This document shows positions 15,579 through 21,789 of a stretch of 21,789 bases of DNA, in pieces. The notes under the pieces are model-generated. The model searched no databases, was not told where the DNA came from, and saw only the letters and a list, made by a program, of their open reading frames with translations. How positions within the stretch are numbered: the first letter of the stretch is position 1; each line of letters begins with the position of its first letter. The translations under genes and the position numbers were made by a program. The stretch covers positions 1 to 21,789 of the forward strand of contig CAJJZO010000008.1 in NCBI GenBank assembly GCA_905197585.1. The letters are read 5' to 3'. This stretch comes from an uncultured Collinsella sp. Lineage in GTDB: Bacteria > Actinomycetota > Coriobacteriia > Coriobacteriales > Coriobacteriaceae.

Positions 15579-16613
15579 ATGCAACTGGCAAATATCGTTC
15601 GCGAGCGCTGGAAAGGCGTCTTGTTCTGCCTGATCATTGCCATTCCCGCGACGTTGCTTGGCAAACAAATTGAGGTGGTCGGCGGTCCGGTATTTGCCAT
15701 CCTCTTTGGCATGGTCCTGGCGCTCGTCTTTCCCAAGAATCATCGCGAACAGCTCGCCGCCGGCGTTACCTATACGTCCAAAAAAGTCTTGCAGTACGCG
15801 GTTATCCTGCTTGGCTTTGGCATGAACCTCTCCCAGATTCTGTCCAAGGGCGCCCAGTCGCTGCCGATTATCGTGGCGACGATCTCGACCTCGCTTGTCA
15901 TCGCCTTTGTGCTCTGCCGCGTTATGAACGTGCCGGGCAAGATCGCGACGCTTGTGGGTGTGGGTTCGTCGATTTGCGGCGGTTCTGCCATCGCCGCGAC
16001 CGCACCCGTCATCGATGCCGACGATCGCGAGATTGCCCAGGCTATTTCGGTCATCTTCCTGTTTAACGTTATCGCGGCGCTCGTGTTTCCGACGCTCGGC
16101 GGCATGCTCGGGCTGACCAACGAGGGCTTTGGCCTGTTTGCCGGCACCGCCATCAACGACACCTCGTCCGTAACGGCTGCGGCGAGCGCTTGGGACAGCA
16201 TGCATCCCGGCGCCAATGTGCTCGAGAGCGCTACGGTGGTCAAGCTCACCAGGACACTGGCCATTATTCCCATCACGTTGGTCCTCGCATGCTGGCAGAT
16301 GCATCTGGCGCGCAAGGCCGGCGGCGACGCCAAAAGCACGTTCTCGCTTAAACGCGCGTTTCCCATGTTTGTGCTGTTCTTTGTGCTGGCGAGCGTAATC
16401 ACCACGGTGCTTCAGCTTCCCGTGTCCATCACGGCGCCCATCAAGGAGCTGTCGAAGTTCTTTATCGTGATGGCCATGGCGGCTATTGGCTTTAATACCG
16501 ATATCGTCGAGCTGGTCAAAAAGGGCGGCAAGCCCATCGCGCTGGGCTTTTGCTGCTGGATTGGCATTGCGTGCATGAGTTTGGGAATGCAGCACGTGCT
16601 GGGAATCTGGTAG
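15579..16613 (+). CDS. YeiH/UPF0324-family putative sulfate exporter
   Basis: The 344-residue integral membrane protein has about ten hydrophobic segments. Family features are GGPVFAILFGMVLAL near 35-49, the amphipathic GVTYTSKKVLQYAVILLGFGMN, VGVGSSICGGSAIAA near 127-141 and GTAINDTSSVTAAA near 190-203. The family is named from weak links to sulfate or taurine-derived sulfite export; its transport activity is not firmly established. The ATG at 15579 has AGAAGGAA six bases upstream. It is divergent from the GntR/FCD gene, a common arrangement for a transporter and its regulator. No terminator with a clear U-run follows, but a structured stretch lies at 16673-16760. Confidence 0.85.
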   Translation: MQLANIVRERWKGVLFCLIIAIPATLLGKQIEVVGGPVFAILFGMVLALVFPKNHREQLAAGVTYTSKKVLQYAVILLGFGMNLSQILSKGAQSLPIIVATISTSLVIAFVLCRVMNVPGKIATLVGVGSSICGGSAIAATAPVIDADDREIAQAISVIFLFNVIAALVFPTLGGMLGLTNEGFGLFAGTAINDTSSVTAAASAWDSMHPGANVLESATVVKLTRTLAIIPITLVLACWQMHLARKAGGDAKSTFSLKRAFPMFVLFFVLASVITTVLQLPVSITAPIKELSKFFIVMAMAAIGFNTDIVELVKKGGKPIALGFCCWIGIACMSLGMQHVLGIW

Positions 16614-16632
16614 AGAAGTAGCTTATTCGCGT

Positions 16633-16653
16633 GCTGGTTGCTGGTTGCTGGTG
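16633..16653 (+). repeat. Short tandem repeat, three GCTGGTT units
   Basis: GCTGGTT, GCTGGTT and GCTGGTG follow one another directly in the non-coding region after the exporter gene. A 7-bp unit could change in number by slippage, but no reading frame depends on it here. Confidence 0.5.
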
Positions 16654-16672
16654 AGCGCAAGCCTGCGGTGGA

Positions 16673-16760
16673 GCGATAGGAGCTCTTGCGGGTATGGCTT
16701 GTCCGCAGGTTTATAAGTCCCGAAGAGCTCTTATCGCCCCGCCAGGATGGCGATGCGGGG
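16673..16760. repeat. Structured non-coding segment between the exporter and the NtrC-like gene
   Basis: GCGATAGGAGCTCTT (16673-16687) pairs with 16723-16737 with one G-T position, and the stem can extend through CGGG/CCCG. A second hairpin CCCCGC/GCGGGG (16737-16742, 16755-16760) follows, with an inner GCCA/TGGC. The 273-base intergenic region holds no open frame. It could be a terminator region, an untranslated leader or an unknown RNA. Confidence 0.4.
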
Positions 16761-16886
16761 CAACACCTATACTCGCAGGACGGCGCTTTCTGCCCTATAG
16801 TGTTTGGTGAGCAATATCGTTCAATTTTGAAACACTCGGTCGTATGACCGTCGGCGGTTGCATGTCGCCGCGGACAGGGGCAAATC

Positions 16887-18104
16887 ATGGATAGCGATGC
16901 CAAGCTGAACATCTTGACTGGGGCCCTGGCTGCTGCCGGGGCCTCGGCATTGGCAATCGATGCGCGTGGGGACGTCGCGATCTCGACCGTGAATGACGCG
17001 GCGCTTGAGCGGGATGTGGCGGCTTTTGTCGCCGAGCGCCTCGACCGTATAGGAGACGGCGCGCGTCTGGTTATGGGGCGTGCGGGTACGCGCCTGAGCC
17101 TGACCGTTCGCCCCACCGACAAAGAGGGCGGGAGGCTTTGGGTCGTTGTGGTCCGCGAGGTGCGCGGTGCCGCGGCGCATGCGGGCATCGAGTGGCTCAA
17201 CGCCGACGAAGTTGAGGCCCGCTATGAATCGAGCGCGTACGGCATCGTTGAGGGTGCCGCTGCGGTAGCTGCACCGGTTTCCGAGAGCTATGCGCGCGGC
17301 GTGCCCCTTATGCTCGAGGGCGAGCTGGGCGCGGGCCAGATCGAGATCGCCAAGCGCCTCTATCTGGACGGTCCTTTTGCCGATCAGCCCTTTGTTTCCG
17401 TCGCGCTCGATGAACTCACCGATCGCGGTTGGCGCCATGTGCTCAAAAGCTCCGAATCGCCGCTGTTCCAAACGGGGCTGACACTTTGCATTGAGGGCTG
17501 GAATGCGGTTGGCCCCCAGCGCCTCCGCGAGCTGGTCTCCACGATGGCCGACACCGCGTTGGCGACGCGCTGTCATGTGGTGCTGACGGCGAATGACATG
17601 CCGGGCGGCAGCGAAAGTGATCAAGCCGCCTTTGTGACCGAGCGCTTCGCCTGTGCGGTGAGCGTGGCGCCGGCAATCGCCGAGCAGGGAGCCGCGTCGA
17701 CGAAGGTCGCGCGCTATTTGGAATATCTCGCTGATGCATTTGGGACGGCAGCGCCCACGCTGTCTGCCACGGCGACGAAGACGCTCGATGCTTACCGCTG
17801 GCCGCGCAATTATCTGCAGCTCCGCGAGGTCTCGGAACGACTGTATATATTGGTGGGGGCGGGCACGGTGGACCGCGCTGTGGCGGAGGAAGTGCTCGCC
17901 CAAGAGGACGTGATTAAGACCGCAACCTTTGGCGCCCCGACACTCGAAAGCGACCTGTATATTCTGCGACCGCTGGCCGATACCGAGCGAGATATCGCGC
18001 ATCTGGTTGTAGACCATCTCCACGGTAACCGAACCCGTGCGGCGGAGGTGCTGGGCATAAGCCGTACAACGCTGTGGCGCTTGCTGAAGGACGATGACCG
18101 TTGA
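16887..18104 (+). CDS. Degenerate NtrC-like regulator with Fis-type helix-turn-helix
   Basis: The 405-residue protein follows the layout of sigma-54 activators: a sensor-like N-terminal part (1-125), an AAA+-like middle part (about 130-325) and a Fis-type helix-turn-helix at about 367-402 (HGNRTRAAEVLGISRTTLWR). The AAA+ signatures have decayed. The P-loop position reads GELGAGQ (145-151) without the Walker lysine, the Walker-B acidic pair is absent at TLCIEGWN, and no GAFTGA loop is seen. VVLTAND and YRWPRNYLQLREVSERLYIL still mark the family. It probably acts as a DNA-binding regulator without ATP-driven sigma-54 remodelling. The ATG at 16887 follows CAGGGG. The next gene, for a membrane protein, starts 84 bases later. 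The target is unknown. Confidence 0.7.
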   Translation: MDSDAKLNILTGALAAAGASALAIDARGDVAISTVNDAALERDVAAFVAERLDRIGDGARLVMGRAGTRLSLTVRPTDKEGGRLWVVVVREVRGAAAHAGIEWLNADEVEARYESSAYGIVEGAAAVAAPVSESYARGVPLMLEGELGAGQIEIAKRLYLDGPFADQPFVSVALDELTDRGWRHVLKSSESPLFQTGLTLCIEGWNAVGPQRLRELVSTMADTALATRCHVVLTANDMPGGSESDQAAFVTERFACAVSVAPAIAEQGAASTKVARYLEYLADAFGTAAPTLSATATKTLDAYRWPRNYLQLREVSERLYILVGAGTVDRAVAEEVLAQEDVIKTATFGAPTLESDLYILRPLADTERDIAHLVVDHLHGNRTRAAEVLGISRTTLWRLLKDDDR

Positions 18105-18188
18105 GCGAGGCGCCCGTGACCGCGCGCGACGCGTGTGCTACAGTCCAAAGCGTTATTGTTTCGATTTGGTTACGGCGTGCGAGGGCAT

Positions 18189-18764
18189 ATGGCTGAGACT
18201 TCAAAACCGAGCCGCAGAAGGCGGAGTGCCGCGCCGGTCAACCGACGCACAACATCGGTGACGTGGGGTAAACACGCCTCGGGGTTTGATGGCTCGTTCA
18301 AGCGCACTAAATACGGCTATCCTTCGGCAAGCGCCCGCTTGGCAATGCAGGCAGAGTCCTCACTGTGGGGCCGCAAACGCGTGGTGGGTTCAAAGCTCAA
18401 GCACGACGGAACGCTCGGTTACATCAGCCGCGGGGCGGCTCGCCGCAGTGGGCTCAATCCTGCTGGTTGGCATCGTTATGTGCCGATCGTGGCCGTCGTT
18501 GCAGTGATCGTCATCGCACTCGCTGCGCTTGGCTACGCCGGCGGTGGCGCCAACTTGGACGCGGTGTTTAAATCGCCCGAGCTCGCGCATGCAGGCACAG
18601 AAGTTGTCGAGGGCGCTCAGACCCAGATGGGCGTCGCGCCCCAGCGCGGCATCGTTGCGGCGGCCTCCACCATCGCCGATGCGCAAAAGGACGAGGACGA
18701 ACAAGGCAGCGAAGCCGAAACGACTCACACGAACGAAACGACGACAACAGCGACGTCAATATAA
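18189..18764 (+). CDS. Single-pass membrane protein of unknown function
   Basis: I do not recognise this family. The 191-residue protein has a strongly basic N-terminal 90 residues rich in Arg, Lys and Ser (PSRRRRSAAPVNRR and similar). One transmembrane helix follows at about 97-117 (YVPIVAVVAVIVIALAALGY). The last ~70 residues are polar, rich in Ala, Glu, Asp and Thr, and end in a Thr-rich tail. The positive-inside rule places the N-terminus in the cytoplasm and the acidic tail outside. I chose the ATG at 18189, with GAGGG just upstream, over a GTG at 18135. It follows the NtrC-like gene in the same direction and may be co-transcribed. The IS200 element lies directly downstream. Confidence 0.6.
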   Translation: MAETSKPSRRRRSAAPVNRRTTSVTWGKHASGFDGSFKRTKYGYPSASARLAMQAESSLWGRKRVVGSKLKHDGTLGYISRGAARRSGLNPAGWHRYVPIVAVVAVIVIALAALGYAGGGANLDAVFKSPELAHAGTEVVEGAQTQMGVAPQRGIVAAASTIADAQKDEDEQGSEAETTHTNETTTTATSI

Positions 18765-18920
18765 GTTGCGAGCGGGACAGCAAATTTTGGACGGGGCCTT
18801 TCAGCGGGTCCGCCGTTCGTTAGAACGGCAGAACTAATTTCAAGACTTTAGTCTGCTGGCCGCGCAGCGGCCAGCTTTAAACCACCCGCTACGCGGGTGG
18901 AGACAAACGGCTTTACAAAG

Positions 18921-18982
18921 CCACCCCTCCGACCGATATTGACGATTGTTCAGGCCGTCAAGAATTCGAGTCGAAGGGGTGG
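18921..18982 (+). promoter_or_regulatory. 5'-leader stem hiding the tnpA ribosome site
   Basis: CCACCCCT (18921-18928) is perfectly complementary to AGGGGTGG (18975-18982), which includes the AAGGGG ribosome site of tnpA. Pairing would block translation. IS200 transposases are known to be silenced by a leader stem over the ribosome site, so this fits the family. Confidence 0.6.
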
Positions 18983-18987
18983 TCGCC

Positions 18988-19446
18988 ATGGCCCAGAAGG
19001 CCTACAGCCTTTCCCACACGAAGTGGATGTGCAAGTACCACATCGTGTTCACGCCGAAGTATAGGCGCAAAGTGATCTACAACCAAATCAGGAGCGACAT
19101 AGGGGAGATCCTCAGGAAGCTGTGCGAGTACAAGGGGATCGAGATAATCGAGGGGCACCTGATGCCCGACCACGTGCACGTGCTGCTGGCGATCCCGCCG
19201 AAGTACAGCGTCGCGAGCGTCATGGGCTACCTGAAGGGGAAGAGCTCGCTGATGATATTCGACAGGCACGCCAACCTCAAGTACAAGTTCGGCAACAGGA
19301 AGTTCTGGGCGGAGGGCTACTACGTGTCCACCGTCGGCCTGAACGAGGCGACGATCGCCAAGTACATCAGGGAGCAGGAGTCCCACGACATCGCGCTGGA
19401 CAAGCTGAGCGTGAAGGAGTACGAGGACCCCTTCAAGAGGGGGTGA
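18988..19446 (+). CDS. tnpA: IS200-type HUH transposase TnpA
   Basis: The 152-residue protein has the exact length and order of IS200 TnpA (Y1 HUH transposase). CKYHIVFTPKYRRKVI is at 15-30, the metal-binding HVH is in PDHVHVLLAIPP (60-71), KGKSS is at 83-87, and the catalytic tyrosine is Tyr126 in AKYIREQ. It cuts and joins single-stranded DNA at hairpin-marked ends. The ATG at 18988 follows AAGGGG eight bases upstream; a TTG at 18946 is not needed. All domain elements are intact, so the element may still be active. Arginine codons are mainly AGG, whereas neighbours use CGC, which points to acquisition from another lineage. Confidence 0.93.
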   Translation: MAQKAYSLSHTKWMCKYHIVFTPKYRRKVIYNQIRSDIGEILRKLCEYKGIEIIEGHLMPDHVHVLLAIPPKYSVASVMGYLKGKSSLMIFDRHANLKYKFGNRKFWAEGYYVSTVGLNEATIAKYIREQESHDIALDKLSVKEYEDPFKRG

Positions 19447-19450
19447 TCCC

Positions 19451-19541
19451 GCCGGTTCGACCGGCGCGCCACGGGTCAAGATGCACTAGGCCTGGACGAA
19501 GTCCGGGCCCGCGCCTTTAGACGCGAGCCCGGGGCCCGTGG
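19451..19541 (+). repeat. Structured right part of the IS, three-way-junction-like
   Basis: GCCGGT/ACCGGC forms a hairpin at 19451-19465. CCACGGG (19469-19475) pairs with CCCGTGG (19535-19541) and encloses GGCCTGGAC/GTCCGGGCC (19489-19509) and a CGCG/CGCG hairpin (19510-19525). The segment between tnpA and the terminal hairpin is therefore almost entirely able to fold. It may be part of the DNA end recognised by TnpA or an RNA. Confidence 0.5.
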
Positions 19542-19558
19542 GTTATACCCTAAGAGCA

Positions 19559-19581
19559 AACCACCCTTTTTAAGGGTGGTT
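19559..19581 (-). terminator. Hairpin after the nitroreductase gene, also the IS right-end hairpin
   Basis: AACCACCCTT (19559-19568) and AAGGGTGGTT (19572-19581) are perfect 10-bp repeats with a three-base loop. Read leftward it is followed by TGCTCTT after GGTGGTT and lies four bases from the nitroreductase stop, so it can serve as that gene's terminator. The IS may have supplied it. Confidence 0.5.
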
Positions 19582-19585
19582 CTGA

Positions 19586-20107
19586 TTACCTTACGTACAC
19601 CACGTTGTCGCGGCGCGGCTTTGCCTCGGGTAGCGTGTCCTCGGCGTAGCCCAGAATGCAGTGACCGACACCGCGCAGACTGCCGTCGGCGGGCAGGCCC
19701 CAACTGGCCAGCAGCTCCAGGCCCTCGGGCGAATCGAAAACCTCGTGGGCGCGATGAATCCAGCACGAATCAACGCCCAGCGCATAGGCGGCGTTGAGCA
19801 GGTTGCCCATGGCGAGCGAGCCGTCTTCCAGATGTGTGGGCACGCTGCGGTCAACCAGCACCACCACAACGGTATTGGCGCCATAGAAGGGGTCGCTGTT
19901 GCTGCCCATGACCTGGGCGTTGAGCTGTGAGAGACGCTCGACGGTCGCGGGGTCGGTGACGGCGACAAACGTCACCGGCTGGCGGCCCATGCCGCTCGGT
20001 GCATATTGGCCGGCTTCGATAATACGTGCAAGCTTTTCGGCCTCGACGGGACGATCGCTGTAGTTGCGGCAGCTGCGGCGGTGAATGAGTGCTTCGATAG
20101 TCTCCAT
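19586..20107 (-). CDS. Nitroreductase-family FMN oxidoreductase
   Basis: The 173-residue protein starts METIEALIHRRSCRNY, with the FMN-phosphate-binding RRSCRNY of nitroreductases. APSGMGRQPVTFVAV (about 36-50) binds the flavin, and AMGNLLNAAYALGVDSCWI and a C-terminal GHCILGYAE complete the fold. Family members reduce nitro groups, quinones or flavins using NAD(P)H as cytoplasmic dimers; the substrate cannot be predicted. The ATG at 20107 has GAGGAG five bases upstream, so earlier in-frame codons up to 20203 are rejected. It is divergent from the gene at 20402 and ends against the right end of the IS200 element. Confidence 0.9.
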   Translation of the reverse strand: METIEALIHRRSCRNYSDRPVEAEKLARIIEAGQYAPSGMGRQPVTFVAVTDPATVERLSQLNAQVMGSNSDPFYGANTVVVVLVDRSVPTHLEDGSLAMGNLLNAAYALGVDSCWIHRAHEVFDSPEGLELLASWGLPADGSLRGVGHCILGYAEDTLPEAKPRRDNVVYVR

Positions 20108-20257
20108 GGTGTCTCCTCGCGGTGGCGTTGCAGATGCCCCGTTCATACCCGTCGGGCTTAAACGATAGACGGTCAATTGCCCGGCCAAAAGGATAGATTC
20201 CAATTGGGAAAGTAGGTTTGCATAAAAGTACCTTCAGAATGTGACAAACAAATGGGA

Positions 20258-20276
20258 TGGTTAAACGTTTTATCCC
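20258..20276. promoter_or_regulatory. LacI-style operator candidate upstream of the nitroreductase
   Basis: The segment contains the palindrome AAACGTTT (20263-20270) with CG at its centre, within GGTTAAACGTTTTATCC and flanked by GGGAT and ATCCC. The half-site TGGTTAAACG is also present in the PTS control region (2567-2576). It lies in the 294-base region between the divergent nitroreductase and the gene at 20402, which holds no other clear feature except a small GCGCCA/TGGCGC hairpin at 20368-20382. Confidence 0.35.
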
Positions 20277-20401
20277 GTCTACCCTGCGGTTTTTTACCAC
20301 TTGCCTAAATGACGAACGCATAACCTCTGATAAAGGTTTTACTAAAGGAGTACCAACGTTTATCAACGCGCCATGGTGGCGCCGGGCCAGGAGGTAACAT
20401 C

Positions 20402-20692
20402 ATGTTCCAGGCTGGAGATGTCGTCGAGACCGATTTCGAAGGATTTCTGAAGCTGCTGCGTTCCAAGACGCGCGCTTTCGTGTCGATCAACGATCACGAG
20501 TACTACATCACGCACACCGATGGCTATTGGCGTGTTCAGGATTGCGAGGCCCTCAACGATAAGGGCCACTTTACTGACTGCTCCGAGCTGGTCAACACGG
20601 TCTGCGAGGTCGTCGAGCTGCCTTGGATCTGCGGCAAGAGCCTGCACGACAGCTTCTCGGGCGCTACGGTCTACGAGGCCGTCGCCGCCTAG
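20402..20692 (+). CDS. Small conserved protein of unknown function
   Basis: The 96-residue protein is translated from an ATG preceded by a near-perfect AGGAGGT ribosome site. It has no signal peptide or membrane segment. It is acidic, contains four cysteines (Cys48, and others near 60, 68 and 77), several aromatic residues (HEYYITHTDGYWRV) and a short DVVETDFEGFLKLLRSK N-terminal helix. I do not recognise a named family. The strong ribosome site, the following terminator and normal codon use argue for a real, well-expressed gene. It is monocistronic and divergent from the nitroreductase. Confidence 0.75.
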   Translation: MFQAGDVVETDFEGFLKLLRSKTRAFVSINDHEYYITHTDGYWRVQDCEALNDKGHFTDCSELVNTVCEVVELPWICGKSLHDSFSGATVYEAVAA

Positions 20693-20719
20693 CAGGCAAT
20701 AAAAACCCGATTTTCACGT

Positions 20720-20755
20720 GACCGCTGGCGCCGTCCCCGCGCCGGCGGTCTTTTT
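20720..20755 (+). terminator. Rho-independent terminator after the small protein gene
   Basis: GACCGCTGGCGC (20720-20731) pairs with GCGCCGGCGGTC (20739-20750), 12 bp with one T-G pair and a seven-base loop, followed by TTTTT. Confidence 0.88.
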
Positions 20756-20797
20756 CTGTCGATAGGCCGTGAAGACGCGTTCATTTCGGCATGTCTG

Positions 20798-20854
20798 TTG
20801 ACGATAGTCAAAACTCGGACTAATCTAGAGACACAAATTGGTCAAAACTCGGAC
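20798..20854 (+). promoter_or_regulatory. Promoter of the MarR gene with two 14-bp direct repeats
   Basis: TTGACG (20798-20803) and TAATCT (20821-20826) are separated by exactly 17 bases, a good primary-sigma promoter. GTCAAAACTCGGAC occurs identically at 20807-20820, filling the spacer, and at 20841-20854, just after the expected start site. The layout suggests binding by the encoded MarR protein to block transcription. Confidence 0.65.
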
Positions 20855-20872
20855 AATCGAATGGTGGGATAG

Positions 20873-21373
20873 ATGAATAGTGCGGTTACGCTGGTCGACT
20901 TCGACCGGATGCTCAACGGACTCGACCATATCTATTCGGAGTTCTCGCGTGCTTGCGGTCTTTCGGACTGCGCCTATTGGATGCTCGTCGATACCGGAAC
21001 GGCGGGCGGCAGCATTGCCGTAAGCCGCCTGACGAGCGAATGGTTCTACAGCAAGCAGACCATTAACTCGGCAATTAAAACCTTGACGGCGCGGGGTTTC
21101 GCGACGCTGGAGTTTGCCGAGGGCAGCCGTAAGAATAAGGTCGTTTGTTTGACCGATGAGGGCCGGCGGTTCGCCGAGCAGTATGCGTTGCCGGCGGTTA
21201 AAGCCGAGCAGCGTGCCTTTGGCGCGCTCGAGCCCTGGGAACAGCGTGAGATTATGCGTCTGGTCGGCAAGTTTTCCCATGCGCTCAACGAGGAGTGCGA
21301 AGCGTTTAAACAGCAGATGGCTGCCGAGAGCCAAGCGGAAAAACAAGAAGAGGGGGAGACGTGCGACTCTTAA
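20873..21373 (+). CDS. MarR-family transcriptional regulator
   Basis: The 166-residue protein has a winged helix-turn-helix of the MarR type. The recognition region is SRLTSEWFYSKQTINSAIKT at about 51-70, followed by ARGFATLEFAEGSRKNKVVCLTDEGRRF, the beta-wing with its conserved Arg/Lys and LTDEG. Long helices at both ends would form the dimer. The start at 20873 has a weak GGTGGGA ribosome site. It overlaps the ABC exporter gene that follows, a frequent pairing in which the MarR protein represses an efflux pump until a drug or other ligand binds. A polar, Gln/Glu-rich tail follows the last helix. Self-regulation is suggested by the repeats in its promoter. Confidence 0.88.
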   Translation: MNSAVTLVDFDRMLNGLDHIYSEFSRACGLSDCAYWMLVDTGTAGGSIAVSRLTSEWFYSKQTINSAIKTLTARGFATLEFAEGSRKNKVVCLTDEGRRFAEQYALPAVKAEQRAFGALEPWEQREIMRLVGKFSHALNEECEAFKQQMAAESQAEKQEEGETCDS

Positions 21374-21789
21374 TGAGGTTTATGAGGCCGTATCGCGGAC
21401 TGATTGCGGTGACACTGTTTGTGTTGCTGATAGATAACGTCGGCACGCTGCTGGTGCCTACGATGCTGGCGAATATGGTCAATACCGGCATCACGACGGG
21501 TGATGTCGACTACATCCTGCGCAACGGCCTGTACATGCTTATCGCGACCGGCATGGCCAGCGGTGGCGCGGTGCTGGGCTGCTATCTTTCGGCCCGCCTG
21601 GCAGCCAACGTGGCCTGTGACATCCGCAACGCCGTCTACGACAAGTCGCTCGAGCTGTCTGCCAGCGACTTTGAGCGCTTTGGCACCGGCTCGATGATCA
21701 CGCGATCGCTCAACGACATCAACGTGATCCAGCAGGCGATTCTGCAGACGATTCAGCTGGTGCTGCCGGTGCCGTTTTTGGCCGTGGCG
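21361..21789 (+). CDS. ABC exporter, membrane-domain part (partial, runs off the window)
   Basis: 143 codons are open to the window edge. The visible part is the first half of a type-1 exporter transmembrane domain: a basic N-terminus (RLLMRFMRPYRG), a hydrophobic helix (LIAVTLFVLLIDNVGTLLVP), a second helix, then DIRNAVYDKSLELSASDFERFGTGSMITRSLNDIN, the usual intracellular-loop motif. An ATP-binding domain is expected beyond the edge. A GTG at 21361 follows a GGGGGAG ribosome site and overlaps marR by 13 bases. An in-frame ATG at 21373 in a TAATG stop-start overlap is the alternative. Co-transcribed with marR, it is probably one half of a heterodimeric efflux pump. The substrate is unknown. 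Confidence 0.85.
   Translation, partial: MRLLMRFMRPYRGLIAVTLFVLLIDNVGTLLVPTMLANMVNTGITTGDVDYILRNGLYMLIATGMASGGAVLGCYLSARLAANVACDIRNAVYDKSLELSASDFERFGTGSMITRSLNDINVIQQAILQTIQLVLPVPFLAVA

Larger units (their letters stand above)
18812..19581 (+). mobile_element. IS200-type insertion sequence (IS200/IS605 family, tnpA only)
   Basis: The element carries only tnpA, has no tnpB and no terminal inverted repeats of the usual kind, and has hairpin-rich ends. Left-side hairpins are GCCGTTC/GAACGGC (18812-18829), a 9-bp GC stem (18855-18875) and CCACCCGC/GCGGGTGG (18882-18900). On the right a hairpin with AACCACCCTT/AAGGGTGGTT (19559-19581) shares AAACCACCC and GGGTGG with the left hairpin at 18879-18900, as expected for matching end structures. 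The ends are approximate because cleavage tetranucleotides could not be fixed. Length about 0.7-0.77 kb fits IS200. Confidence 0.75.

Noticed and set aside
19447..19558. A tnpB guide RNA or tnpB remnant downstream of tnpA
   Set aside because: No RuvC-type coding sequence or fragment is visible; the segment is folded but short, so only the structure is reported.
20373..20440. Short frame starting at ATG 20373 upstream of the 96-residue protein
   Set aside because: It lies out of frame with the real gene, its nearest ribosome site is too far away, and the 20402 start has a near-perfect site.

Overview
The window is about 21.8 kb of GC-rich bacterial chromosome carrying about 17 recognisable genes with strong Shine-Dalgarno sites. 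Gene content and codon use (CGC/CTG/GCC-rich) fit a gut actinobacterium of the class Coriobacteriia, most likely Collinsella. This assignment rests on recalled family resemblance, not on a search. There are no rRNA or tRNA genes and no CRISPR array.

Layout. (1) 1-2343: the start codon of a gene leaving the left edge, a secreted non-specific nuclease, and a LacI-family regulator, all leftward. (2) 2759-8754: a rightward six-gene sugar operon divergent from that LacI gene: fructose-type PTS EIIBC, a GatZ/KbaZ-family protein, a small transaldolase, transketolase N- and C-terminal halves, and PTS EIIA. The PTS would import and phosphorylate a ketose-like sugar, the GatZ-like protein would isomerise or prepare it, and transaldolase plus transketolase would feed it into the non-oxidative pentose phosphate pathway. 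No GatY/KbaY aldolase is present. (3) 8755-9346: a gene-free convergent region packed with a terminator and four large inverted repeats. (4) 9347-11042: larE (leftward) and a HAD phosphatase (rightward) around a small dyad. (5) 11043-11292: a terminator and a 33-bp tandem array. (6) 11293-14565: a second LacI regulator divergent from glmS, with palindromic repeats on both sides of glmS. (7) 14684-16613: a GntR/FCD regulator divergent from a YeiH-type exporter. (8) 16887-18764: a degenerate NtrC-like regulator with a Fis-type HTH, then a single-pass membrane protein of unknown function. (9) About 18812-19581: an IS200-type insertion sequence with structured ends and codon use unlike its neighbours. 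(10) 19586-21789: a nitroreductase (leftward), a small conserved protein, and a MarR regulator overlapping an ABC exporter gene that runs off the right edge.

The most unusual content is (a) the PTS/GatZ-like/transaldolase/split-transketolase operon, (b) the regulator that keeps an NtrC-like layout but has lost its ATPase motifs, and (c) a dense set of intergenic palindromes. One palindrome family has a fixed GGGACAGG core and arms that differ between copies while staying complementary.
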